From the NCBI RefSeq assembly GCF_001540865.1, contig NC_033622.1, positions 17,124,089 through 17,188,088 on the forward strand: a DNA stretch of 64,000 bases, read 5' to 3'. Positions 37,683 through 47,560 of this stretch are shown here, piece by piece. The notes beneath the pieces are model-generated. The model worked only from the letters and a program-made list of their open reading frames with translations. It was not told where the DNA came from and made no database searches. Position numbers and translations under genes: made by a program. The DNA comes from Ananas comosus (lineage: Eukaryota > Streptophyta > Magnoliopsida > Poales > Bromeliaceae). The stretch's first letter is position 1. Each line of letters opens with the position of its first letter.

Positions 37683-38395
37683 GAACAAACGGAGCGGATC
37701 ATCATCCCATCGCAAATCTTCTTCTTCTTCTTCTTCTTCTTCTTCTTCTTTAAAAAATAAAAAATAAAAAACACAGAGTGAAGTGTAGTTTCCTCTGGTG
37801 TTCTGCTGTACTTTGTGCGTGTTTCTGTAACGTCGTAATAAGATAGATGCTAGTGAATATGAAGAATATATAGATACAGACGGGGTGTTTCGATTGCGAT
37901 CAGCAGCGTACGCGTCTGTGCTTGGCTTCGCAGCTAAAGCATATTAATGGGTTGTTTGGTATTTTCAAGCAAGCAAGCAAGCTGTGGCACGCCCAGCTAT
38001 CTGTTAATGTATGTATTTCTAGAGTGCCTCTTGTTTCCTACTTGTAAGACAAAACCGGAACATCCTCCCTCCGCCTGTGCGATCGACCCTGTTACGGCCT
38101 CCAGCTTAAGCACGCCCCCTCTAAGGCCTAAGCACAGCTCGAGACGTTGGTTATTATTAGCACGCTATCTCACCAGTACCGTGCTGTTAATTCCTGATTG
38201 CCTCTGTATGAATGAATAGCTCTTGCCTTCTAGTCAAGAAGCGAACCGGTTAGGAACATTCTCATCCTTGCGCGCGGTTCAGCAATTTAACAATTCTGAT
38301 GAAAATTGGAAAGTTTTGTTAGCGTCTAACAAGCTTTTCGGTGGCTGGATTACTCAGTCCTGAAGAGTTTCAAAGAACTTTTATATAATTAACAG
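37683..38395. other. CP12 3' UTR and flank
   Basis: 37718-37750 is a (CTT)n repeat just after the CP12 stop. The rest is non-coding, with repeated AAGCAAGC near 37968-37980. No gene seen. Confidence 0.5.
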
Positions 38396-38568
38396 TTAAC
38401 TCCGGTAAGAATCTTGAGAAGGGTTAACAGATACTGCAAATACAGATTTTATCGGCACCGCCACAAGTTCAAGACCGCAGAATATCTTAATCTTTTAAAT
38501 AGATGTCGTAACCTAGCAAAAGGGAATAATTTAGAAGATGGTGATGAGCTTTTGAAGAGATCAAACAA
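38396..38568 (+). pseudogene. Exon-like fragment of an unidentified gene
   Basis: Bounded by an acceptor (AACAG at 38391-38395) and a good donor (GTAAGT at 38569). The frame is open for 57 codons and reads like coding sequence: charged, helical, ending NLEDGDELLKRSNK. No start codon or full gene could be built around it. I do not recognise it. It may be a captured or decayed piece rather than an active gene. Confidence 0.35.
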
Positions 38569-39182
38569 GTAAGTTGCCTGCTTAATATCCGAGTTGGATG
38601 GAGCAGCATAAAGTGGTTGTCTGATTAAATAATAATTTGTCCGTAGAGAAGTTTAGAAGAAGCTGAGAGCTGACCGCAGCGAAAAGTGTCTCTTCTGCAC
38701 AACAAACTCGGGAAGTAAGCTTGAGGAAATTAAGACCATTGAATTTCATTACCTTTTTTTTTTTTAAAAAAAAAAAAGAAAAAAAGCTGCCATGCAGTTG
38801 CTGTTTTCGGTTCCCATTATTACAACATGCATGATCTGTAAAATATTGCTAAAATTAAGGTTATGACAACAACTTAATTTAATCTAGGAAACCACTACAA
38901 ATAAGCAGAATTAATCTATGAGAAGTATACAATTCTTTCAAAGAAAATTGAATCTTTCTTATAGTGTATTAACGAATCACTAAACCATCATACTTGACCT
39001 AAGCAAAACAAGAAAGTAAAAAATAGAACAAATTACAGTGCCGTGGCTGAGAGTGACGATGCGATGATGTCTCTTATGTTCTTCCTGAATCTTCCGATGA
39101 ACCCTGTTTTTGCAAACAACCGTTGTACTCTAAAAGCTTAAACTATTAGAGAACGGTATTTAAATATTTTTATATTTAACAG
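38569..39182. other. Interval between two exon-like fragments
   Basis: AT-rich and stop-rich; would be intron sequence if the two fragments belong to one gene. Contains a poly-T/poly-A palindrome at 38754-38777. Confidence 0.4.
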
Positions 39183-39338
39183 ACAATGCCTTTATTACTG
39201 AGATCAGTGCACATGAAATCAATCAGGAGCCTGATGATGTTCCGGCAGCAACAACTTCGAAGAAGCCCTCAAGGCCTTCGCTGGCAATGAAGCAGATTGA
39301 TAAAGTACAACCTATTCCGGGGACCCTGCGTAACAGCG
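39183..39338 (+). pseudogene. Second exon-like fragment of an unidentified gene
   Basis: Preceded by an acceptor (TTTAACAG) and followed by GTAAGA. It is open for about 52 codons, containing EISAHEINQEPDDVPAATTS and KKPSRPSLAMKQIDKVQP, polar and lysine-rich. The codon pattern looks protein-coding. It might join to 38396-38568, but phases do not fix that. Not recognised. Confidence 0.35.
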
Positions 39339-39939
39339 GTAAGAGGAAGATGCGTTGGTGTAGATTTAGGTTCCTTCATTTACCATATTGTTATTTGCAT
39401 GGTTTTGGGCTGGCAATTACATCTCAGTTTCTACTTAAATTCATGCAGAGTATCAAAGTTGGTCATGCTTGTCCGAGAGTCTATAGAGGGTGGGGTGTTT
39501 TAGAATTTGGAATTTGTAAATGGAAAAGATGATTATATTAGGTTCTCTTTGTTTGGAATGTCGGTGGATTTTTTTACATTATGCCATTTGTATTTGCAAT
39601 TGGTATGCGGACTTTGTAAATAGTCTTACAGTAAGTTAATTGATATGTTGGTGAAAATCCATGACCCGAGCAATTGTTCACTTCGTCTGCACATCGATTC
39701 TTTTCTTCTTGATCGACTTTTCTGAGTAATTTGAGATGTGGTACAACTTTTGATCTTCTACTAGCTCTGCCTGGCTCATACTGTAGTTAAGCCAAGTATG
39801 CATGCAGGCTACAGCTCATAAACTCATACCTCGTGGGTCAATGACTTGATTAGCAGTTTTATACAACCTAGTTCCTTGCCGTGGTTTATGATCAAATTTT
39901 CAACTCCGACCTGTTGCCGAGTATCTGGCAAATTCAAAG

Positions 39940-39981
39940 GCGTTTGCTTTTTCTATGTTACTTGCTTTGTTTATTTCTTAA
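39940..39981 (-). mobile_element. SINE copy 7, left part of a split insertion
   Basis: TTACTTGCTTTGTTTATTTC followed by TTAA matches the SINE hairpin region (CTACCCGCTTCGTTTATTTC in copy 4). The match stops at the MITE at 39982 and resumes at 40297. Confidence 0.7.
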
Positions 39982-40296
39982 GCACCTGTTTGGTTCGGAG
40001 TTAAGGGATAGAATAACCTCTTAATCCCAAAGTAGTTTTCAAACACCGAATTTGGAGGGTGGGATTAGCTAACCCCCATCCCACGATTCCCACCCCACTA
40101 TTCCAACCAAACAATACACTATTTTACCCACTGTCCTTCTTATCCCATCTACTCCAACCAAACACTATTTTATCTATAACTGGACTAAACCCAATTCTCA
40201 ACCAAACATAAAATTACTCAAACCCCATCTTAACTCTGAACTTAACTCTATCCCTGAAATAACAAGTTTTTACTTAACCTCGAACCAAACGGTGGC
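39982..40296. mobile_element. Tourist-like MITE inserted in a SINE
   Basis: 315 bases with terminal inverted repeats GCACCTGTTTGGTTCG and CGAACCAAACGGTGGC, flanked by TAA on both sides (39979-39981 and 40297-40299). The 3-base TAA duplication is typical of PIF/Harbinger MITEs. Its interior is rich in CAACCAAAC words. A diverged second copy lies at 40640-40902. Confidence 0.82.
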
Positions 40297-40376
40297 TAAA
40301 AAAACAAACTTAGCCAGAAATATGAATTAATTATGATTCGAATTTAGGACCTCGGATACCGACCATCAAGCCTCTT
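40297..40376 (-). mobile_element. SINE copy 7, right part (truncated)
   Basis: Resumes with AAACTTAGCCAGAAATATGAA and B-box context TGATTCGAATTTAGGACC, as in other copies. It ends at ATCAAGCCTC; the A-box end is lost before a T-rich run. Confidence 0.78.
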
Positions 40377-40639
40377 TTCTTTTTCTTTTTTTTTTTTTTT
40401 CTTAATGTGCGTACGTTGGGAAATAAACTTGAGCTAATAAGCTCTGATGCAGTGTAACAATACTTCTGAAAGAAACACTGTATTAAAATTCTATCAATAG
40501 ATCCTATTTTCAGCAGAGATGTAAACATCGGATCAAAGATTTTATTTTTGAACCTTTAAAATCTTATTTTAAATTTTTACTGCAGCAAAAACAGCGTAGA
40601 ATGTGATTATTTTTAAATTCTATATAGTAAACATTCAGT
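40377..40639. other. T-rich run and short unassigned spacer
   Basis: A T-rich run at about 40378-40400, then 240 bases with no recognised feature. Confidence 0.4.
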
Positions 40640-40902
40640 CACCATTTGGTTCGGAGTTAAAAGGTGGAATAACTTTTTAACCTCGAAGTTATTCCCAAAC
40701 ATTCAATTTGAAGGGTTGGGTTAGCTAATCCCATCCTATCCCAACCAAACACTATTTTTTATTTATAATAACTTACAATCCTATCTAGACTAAACTCAAT
40801 TCTCAACCAAATACAAAATTACTTTAACCCCATCTTAACCCTGAACTTAACCATATTCTAAAAATAACAAGTTTTTATATAACCCCGAGCCAAACGGTAG
40901 CA
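40640..40902. mobile_element. Second Tourist-like MITE copy
   Basis: Ends CACCATTTGGTTCGG and CCGAGCCAAACGGTAGC are inverted repeats related to those at 39982 and 40296. The interiors align (GGGTTAGCTAATCCCATCC, CCAACCAAACACTATTTT, AATAACAAGTTTTTA). Shorter and more diverged; target duplication unclear. Confidence 0.78.
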
Positions 40903-41256
40903 CAAAGAATGTGATTATTGTTGAAAAAAGAAAGTGCGCCAATTATGTAAAGTCCACAAAGTAGATGCTGCTATTTGAATATACTTGAAATTCTCATTGC
41001 TAATTTTCCAACTTTGTTTCCATCTGTTATATTACATTTTGCATATTACAATAAATTGAATATTTTTATTGTCCTATCAAAAAATATAAAGCATATCTTT
41101 ATATATTTTTTTCCAACTATATTTTATTTATTAGCGTTAGATATGTGCTAATACTAAATGGGCTTTTAGCTTAAATCGATTTTGCTTTCGAATGTATGAA
41201 AATATCATGCCTTAGCCTAACTCAATTTTGTTTTTAGATGTACAAAAATTTCATCA

Positions 41257-41395
41257 ATCCAATGAAATGGGTGAAACTAAGTTACATTTTTTTAAAAAAA
41301 AATCCAATGAAATGGGTGAAACTAAGTTACATTTTTTTTAAAAAAAAATCCAATGAAATGGGTGAAACTAAGTTACATTTTTTTTTAAAAAAAAA
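41257..41395 (+). repeat. Triple tandem repeat, ~46-48 bp unit
   Basis: ATCCAATGAAATGGGTGAAA followed by CTAAGTTACATT and a T-run/A-run occurs three times; only homopolymer lengths differ. Confidence 0.92.
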
Positions 41396-41458
41396 CAACT
41401 TAAATATTACAATAAATAAAATATTGTAATCATCAACAACATTAGAGCTGATGGGATT

Positions 41459-41530
41459 TGAACCCGACGTGAATCGAACACGCAACCTTCTGATCTGGAG
41501 TCAGACGCGCTACCATTGCGCCACGGATCC
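41459..41530 (-). tRNA. trnW-CCA: tRNA-Trp (CCA anticodon)
   Basis: A 72-base cloverleaf on the minus strand. 5' GGATCCG pairs with the 3' CGGGTTC (some G-U), with unpaired A before the CCA that is added later. The D arm holds GCGCAATGGTAGCGC, which includes the A box. The anticodon arm TCTGA-CTCCAGA-TCAGA has anticodon CCA. The T arm carries GTTCGATTC (B box). It matches the plant cytosolic tRNA-Trp as I know it. No intron. A T-run for Pol III termination is not obvious directly after the 3' end. Confidence 0.96.
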
Positions 41531-41749
41531 TCATTTAGAATCAAGTGTTCACGATAAATAGTAAAGCTCAAATTGGCCACCATCACCTAAATTATTGAAT
41601 TCGATCTTTTTTTCTTTTTTATTTTTTATTTTTTATTTTTTACCCCTCTTAATTCATAATTATTTTCATTTAATTTTGATGGAATAAAAAGTAAACTATA
41701 CAGCATGGGCATAACTCAGCACCCAATAAAGTAGACCAAGGTTCAGGAA

Positions 41750-41754
<5 letters not shown>

Positions 41755-41782
<28 letters not shown>
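41755..41782. repeat. (TA)n microsatellite
   Basis: TA tract at the left edge of MITE-like element B. Confidence 0.93.
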
Positions 41783-41785
<3 letters not shown>

Positions 41786-42028
41786 TGTAGAAGTACTGTA
41801 CTATCGGAAGTATAGAATATTTGATACTTCTAATTTTTTGACTATTGAATCAAGAATTATACGGTTGGGATAATTGCGGTCCCTCCTAGGATTGAATAGT
41901 ACTTCTAGGGTTGAGTAGTCTCCACATAATAATAATATTAATCCAAAAATTAGAAATAATTAAAGAAACTGATCTAAGTATTAAAAAGTCAAAAATACCA
42001 TATTCTCTATAATTCTGATAGTACAGTA

Positions 42029-42033
<5 letters not shown>
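41783..42033. mobile_element. MITE-like element B, relative of 26861-27111
   Basis: Runs from GAGTGTAGAAGTACTGTACT to CTGATAGTACAGTAGC, which are imperfect inverted repeats. In reverse orientation it aligns with 26861-27111 (ACTACTCAACCCTAG, CCAACCGTATAATTCTT). Bounded by (TA)n on the left and (TC)n(TA)n on the right. Confidence 0.65.

Positions 42034-42109
<76 letters not shown>
42031..42109. repeat. Compound microsatellite (TC)n(TA)n
   Basis: About 25 TC units followed by about 14 TA units, just before the LTR retrotransposon. Confidence 0.95.
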
Positions 42110-42111
<2 letters not shown>

Positions 42112-42120
42112 CAGACCTTG

Positions 42121-42689
42121 TGTTGGTGTAAAATCCAAAATCTCCAAATCTCATTTAGTTTTATAATTATTCTTATTTATTGTCTTTTATTATGTTAATT
42201 AATTGGATGGATTAAATTTAATTTATTCCTCCTTTATTTCACATTAAAGCTTGAATTAAATGGAATTAATTAGTGGAGTAGAATGTTGGGGTATTCAATG
42301 TTCTATTCACACCCTTTTATATAGTACTCTTTCTACTGTTCATGACATGAACATTGCAAAGAGAAATATTGGAGGACATATATTTTTTCTATCTATTATT
42401 TTTATCTATTTGGCTTTGATCTTTTTGTCATCGGGTGTTGAAAGAGTCTTCATCAACCTTCTTCACGATCGTGCTCGCAGGAGGAGGAATTCCGGTCGTA
42501 CCTTGGGGTGTTGTTCCCGGTTAATCCCGCACGTAAGGACGGGAATACGCCTTAGGGCAGTGCCTCACACGCTTCCGGATCAATTAAGTATTTATTTGGA
42601 TATAGCAATTATCTGTAAGTTGTATTTATAATAAAATTTAGTTAGATTTAAAGTACAATTAGATTTTCGTTGCGGTATTTGTTCCAACA
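42121..42689 (+). repeat. 5' LTR
   Basis: 569 bases, TG...CA ends. CTTTTATATAGTACTC near 42313-42328 is a probable TATA box. By eye it differs from the 3' LTR at about 16 positions plus one 3-base indel. Confidence 0.92.
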
Positions 42690-43665
42690 ATCTAAGGCGT
42701 ATTTTCGATTTGATTGTGATTGAAATCTAACGAGTACTAATCCGTATTAAATTAATTTTATATGTATATAATTTGTTTGTTAATTTGTTTGTTAACTTAT
42801 TTGTAAAATTGGCATTCAAACATAAATTTTTCGGAGATTAGCACTTTAACATGTAATTGTATATTATTTAATTTACTGTTGAAATTATAATTTATTTGGT
42901 GATTATTTAAAAAAAAATTATTTTGCTTTTACTGTAACTCTTAAAAATAAAAAAAAGCTTTGCTACAGCAAAATTAATTTTAAATAATTTTGCTACAGTA
43001 AAAATAATTTTATTGGAGTGCGGTTATAGAGTTTTGCTACAGTAAAATTCTTTGGTAATATATATATGTGCTATAGTATTTTAAAGACAGGTTGTACGGA
43101 TATTTATTTTTTTAAAAAAGATCTGCTACAGTAAAAAAATTTTCCGGTGCAAATACATATACTATTTTGTGACTTAAAAAAAAAAAAAAAAAGGTTAGAT
43201 TTCTTTAAGCTTTATTATTAAATATTATTGTTATTGTTTCAATATTGGGATTTGAAACCCACAGTTTGTTTAAGCACAGTCTTTGAACAAAGTCGTGTAA
43301 CCAACAGCACCACTTTACTGTAATCATTTTGTTTGATGCATATTGCTTGCATTATATTTTGTAATGAAAAGATCTAATTGAGATAAAATTTTAAAAAATT
43401 ATTTAGGCCATCTATTTGCTGTTGAACCCCAAACCCCATTAGACATAATTAACCTCATGATTTTAAGTTTTGATATATCGCAGAACTTGTGGGGGTAAAT
43501 CTTTTATCTGTTGATAAATTTTGATATTATAATTGCTCTCGTGATTTTATCCTAGTGTTCATCTTAGAAACGAATTTTGCAAATTCTAAGACTGGCAGGT
43601 AAATTATTTTGAGACATAAATTTATTAGATGGTTATTTTCATAATATTACTTATTTGATTTTATC

Positions 43666-43905
43666 AGATCTGAACAGAACTTTGCAGATTATTTGACGAA
43701 CGGCCTGAATAGGACTAAGGTCCTGGAGTCATCGAGGGGGATGGGACTTGCCCATAATGGGCCTTCCTGCAGTGGGAACCCAACCTTTGTGATAGGAGAT
43801 TCCTTGAAGAAGGTTCAATGTGGTAAAAATAAGCTGTCAGATTGGCCAAAGATCACTTTCTACAAATTTTATAAAAGAGCTTTAGTTCCAATCCCATCCC
43901 TATGA
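43666..43905 (+). pseudogene. Remnant of Copia RNase H and 3' internal sequence
   Basis: Reads RSEQNFADYLTNGLNRTKV and SSRGMGL, the typical end of a Copia RNase H, followed by a variable tail ending VPIPSL before TGA. No start codon and no upstream polymerase domain remain. Confidence 0.6.
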
Positions 43906-44341
43906 TGAGTAGTGCTCTGTGTAGTGGATTAGGTTGAGCTGAGAGCTCTTAATGGGATCCAAGGCGATAATTTTCGCGAGATGTTACTCTACACACATCC
44001 CTAGAGGAAACCACCTATATAAGAGTATCCGTATGTGGCCGCGGCTATGTGAATAGGCTATACATAGAAACTTTTATGAAAAATCAAGGTACTGTGCATG
44101 GCCATTAACGCACAGACCCGCAACGGAGAATTCTGTACTGTGTGTGTGGTAGTAGAAGTTAGGGCCAAAGGAACGTAGTTCAAGACCTGCTTCACTCCGA
44201 TTCCTTCTGATGAAAACTATTTACACTAAGTGGGGTTAAGTCTTTTAAAGACATCTCGTATATTGCATAGTATAAATACCCGATGATTAATTTATTTATT
44301 TGTTTAATTTTGATTTTGTGATTTTGAATTTTGTGGGGGAT

Positions 44342-44907
44342 TGTTGGTGTAAAATCCAAAATCTCCAAATCTCATTTTTTATAATTATTCTCATTTATTG
44401 TCTTTTATTATGTTAATTAATTGGATGGATTAAATTTAATTTATTCCTCCTTTATTTCACATTAAAGCATGAATTAAATGGAATTAATTAGTGGAGTAGA
44501 ATGTTGGGGTATCCAATGTTCTATTCACACCCTTTTATATAGTACTCTTTCTACTGTTCATGACATGAACATTGCAAAGAGAAACATTGGAGGACATATA
44601 TTTTTTCTATCTATTATTTTTATCTATTTGGCTTTGATCTTTTTGTCATCGGGTGTTGAAAGAGTCTTCGTCAACCTTCTTCACGATCGTACTCGCAGGA
44701 GGAGGAATTCCGATTGTATCTTGGGGTGTTGTTCCCGGTTAATCCCGCACGTAAGGACGGGAATACGTCTTAGGGCAGTGCTTCGCACGCTTCCGGATCA
44801 ATTAAGTATTTATTTGGATATAGCAATTATCTGTAAGTTGTATTTATAATAAAATTTAGTTAGATTTAAATCACAATCAAATTTTCGTTGCGGTATTTGT
44901 TCCAACA
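44342..44907 (+). repeat. 3' LTR
   Basis: 566 bases, partner of the 5' LTR. The 123-codon open frame found in both LTRs (at 42260 and 44478) is LTR sequence, not a gene. Confidence 0.92.
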
Positions 44908-44912
44908 CCTTG

Positions 44913-45549
44913 TCCCTCGACAAAAGCTTCCTGGAAAACTCTGTTCTCTCAGCTCCTAATTAGAGGCATTTCATTCTCACGTATAGTGGATATAGATTAC
45001 TATTTCGAAACATTCTACCACAGAAAAAGTTTTCTATTGTCCAAACTGCCTAGAAAATTTTAATGTACACACTAATGGGAATGCTTATTTTACTTACGTT
45101 CAAAATTAAAGAATTGAGGTTATATGTTTTTAAAAGCACCATGTCATTACTACTTATATGTTTTCGGTCTTTAAGAAGGTTTATATGGTTAGAATAATAA
45201 CGATCTTTTAGAATTGAATTGACGGTTGGTTGAATAATATAATTTAAAGAATAAAATCAGTTAAAAAAAATAAATTTAATGGTAAAAAAATTATAAGGAC
45301 GGAGCATTTCATACTTTTAGGAGCATGGAGCATTGCCGGACTCCAAAATTAAATAGAGTATGTATCGGTTGTCTCGAACCAGACATGTGGTTTGAGGGCC
45401 GGCTTGTCCCAGCTGATTGTATTGTGCGTGTTGCATCAGCTGCACGAGCGTCTTCCTAATTCGTGACGTAAAGGGGGCCCGGTATGGCCGAATCCGTTGT
45501 TTACTTCAGTTACAGAGTAGGAACTTGGGGCCTTTAAATAAATTTCTTC
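44913..45549. other. Intergenic DNA
   Basis: AT-rich to 45330, then more balanced. No gene or repeat recognised. Confidence 0.45.
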
Positions 45550-45557
45550 GAAATATT

Positions 45558-45713
45558 TTTTTTTTTTGAAAGAGATAGGTAGCACGCTACCCGCTTCGTT
45601 TATTTCATTAAGAAATAAACTTAGCTAGAAATGTGAATCAACTAGGATTCGAACTTGGGACCTCGGGTACCAACCACCAAGTCCTTTGCCACTTGCTCTA
45701 GGGACGGTCGGTT
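45558..45713 (-). mobile_element. SINE copy 4 (tRNA-like family), best preserved
   Basis: On the minus strand it reads GACCGTCCC, an A box (CTAGAGCAAGTGGCAAAGG), a B box (AGTTCGAATCCTAG), the hairpin GTTTATTTC-TTAAT-GAAATAAAC, the palindrome GTAGCGTGCTAC, then CTATCTCTTTC and poly-A. Target duplication GAAATATT on both sides (45550-45557 and 45716-45723). Confidence 0.9.
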
Positions 45714-45723
45714 TTGAAATATT

Positions 45724-47417
45724 CTTGGTAAGGATGCCTTTGGTGACACTTGGCAATTAATTATCGTGAGTTCACCTTCCGTTGCGACCGTAAATTACTT
45801 CGTTTCTGATTTACTAGGTTTCTAAATTCTAACTGAGATCAATTGATTGTAGCGCATTTCACAAATGCGAAATGCGTGATGCATCATCCTCTCTCATCTT
45901 TCTCTCCTCCTTTTACTATGTTTTTGCACGTAATCCTAGCAATGTGATGCGGTGGGGAGTGTCTCCAACAGCACTAGCACCTGTCCACATTCAGATTTTT
46001 CGTCCTTTTTTTTTTTTTTTCACAATTAATCTTTTTATAGTCTTAAATGGGCCGTGAGGTTCTCTCTAGGCCTTCTAAACATGGCCTGTCTAAATTCGTG
46101 GCGGGGCCAAACCCAATTTAAGGCCCAAATTGCGAGCCTCTTTCTAGGCCCATGCGCGTTTGTGTTTTCTTATGCAGCTTGTATACGTTTTGGCATCTGC
46201 ATCTTACATGTGTCTAACTTACTTGCAATTTGAAATATTATTATTCACTTTAAGATCTTTGGCTATAAATTAAGATTTAAGATCTTTGGCCATAAATTAA
46301 GATTTTTTTTTAATCAATTGTTGCAATTGCGATAGCCGGTACGTCAGAGAAGAGATTAACATAAATAAATAGAAGAAAGAATGGACTGTACTATATATAT
46401 AGACTTAATTATACTATATTATATTATATTTTATCGTTTCTTTTATTTCTCACGCTGTACTGTTTTTTTTTTTTTTTTTTTCAAAACTCCACTAAATTAT
46501 TCTTTTATGTCAATTCATACATTAAAATTAATAGAGTTATAATAATTTAGATGAAAGCTAACAATTTTATCAGAACATACTGTTTAAGTTGATTTTATTA
46601 AGTTTATATATATTTATTATACTGGGGGGTGGAGCCGTGGAGGGGAGGGCCGGAGGGGGGTCTAGATTTTTCATTTTCTCGTCTATGTCCTCGGCATGTG
46701 TCCTTTTCTCGATCCGTGGCCTCCTCCACTTAAAAATCATGCCGTACTTGGACGTGGAAATGTGGGATCAGTGGAGACGTGATTACTATTGAGCAGGATA
46801 GGATATATATATTCAAGTCAAGGGTATACAGAAATTAAGAAAAAGAAAAATGGAGGGCAAATGGAGAGAAAATTAATCCACGAACAAGACTAATCATATG
46901 TAAATATTTATTTGGCATCCATGAAGGCGGGCCCGATTAGTTATTTGTGACATATGATATGACCTCTCAGATTTCGGTTCGCAGGTCTTCCCTCTGATTG
47001 AGACTTGACTCGGTCCCTTACGACCGGACCCCTATGTCTCGTGTGGGCCACAATATTCATTCATTACGCACAAGTTGCTGAGGATGGGACTCCTTATGAT
47101 TAATACGAGTTGAGTTCGCAGAAGAGTAGTCGAGCTCAGTTTCCGTTGCAACCAATGAATATTAAGTTCACAGTAGAGTAGTCGAGCTCAGTTTCCGTTG
47201 CAACCAATGTATGACGCTCGTTTGCAACGTAACCGGATGATGAACCCGAGCTGTGTTCTAGCTCAGATTCCTATAATCCAAATTGATCAGTTACTTGGAT
47301 CGTTAAAACTAGTATTTACCGGCAAGATCACATTTGTTATTACCAGAGAAATTAAGTATTCTTGTGCGCCCCGAATTACATAAATTAAGACTAACTTTCT
47401 TTTGATTACTAATTGTT
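45724..47417. other. Intergenic DNA with small duplications
   Basis: 46251-46302 holds a doubled AAGATCTTTGGC.ATAAATTAAG. 47113-47157 and 47165-47209 are two copies of a 45-base unit (AGTTC.CAG.AGAGTAGTCG...). The small open frames lack domains. No gene seen. Confidence 0.5.
47113..47209 (+). repeat. Short direct duplication, 45-bp unit
   Basis: Two copies separated by seven bases with two differences. Confidence 0.85.
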
Positions 47418-47560
47418 GTTTCTAATGCAAGTGGTAAGGGATTTGATGATTGGTATCCAAAGTTTCATGTTCGAAACCTAATTATTTTATATTTTTATTT
47501 TATTATTATTAAAAAAATAAAATAAAATGGATAGCATGCACGGCTATTAAGAAAATCCTC
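47418..47560 (+). mobile_element. SINE copy 8, degenerate
   Basis: Contains an A-box-like TCTAATGCAAGTGGTAAGG, B-box-like ATGTTCGAAACC and, further on, GGATAGCATGCACGGCTA resembling the palindrome segment, but the middle is changed to AT-rich filler. No clear target duplication. Confidence 0.5.

Larger units (their letters stand above)
42121..44907 (+). mobile_element. Internally deleted Ty1/Copia LTR retrotransposon
   Basis: About 2.8 kb with LTRs at 42121-42689 and 44342-44907, both beginning TGTTGG and ending CCAACA. A 5-base target duplication CCTTG is present on both sides (42116-42120 and 44908-44912). The 1.65 kb interior lacks gag, protease, integrase and reverse transcriptase. Only the tail of a Copia RNase H seems to remain near 43666-43740 (SEQNFADYLTNGL, then SSRGMGL). 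A polypurine tract (GTGGGGGATTG) lies before the 3' LTR. Sequence after the 5' LTR (ATCTAAGGCG) does not look like the usual initiator-Met primer site. The element cannot move by itself. Confidence 0.9.

Noticed and set aside
41257..41395. Regularly spaced repeats considered as a CRISPR array
   Set aside because: The units are directly adjacent with homopolymer spacers, and the window is a plant nuclear genome.
42260..44849. Repeated 123-codon protein-like frame starting MELISGVECWG
   Set aside because: Both copies are inside the LTRs of the retrotransposon; the duplication comes from the LTR pair, not from a gene family.
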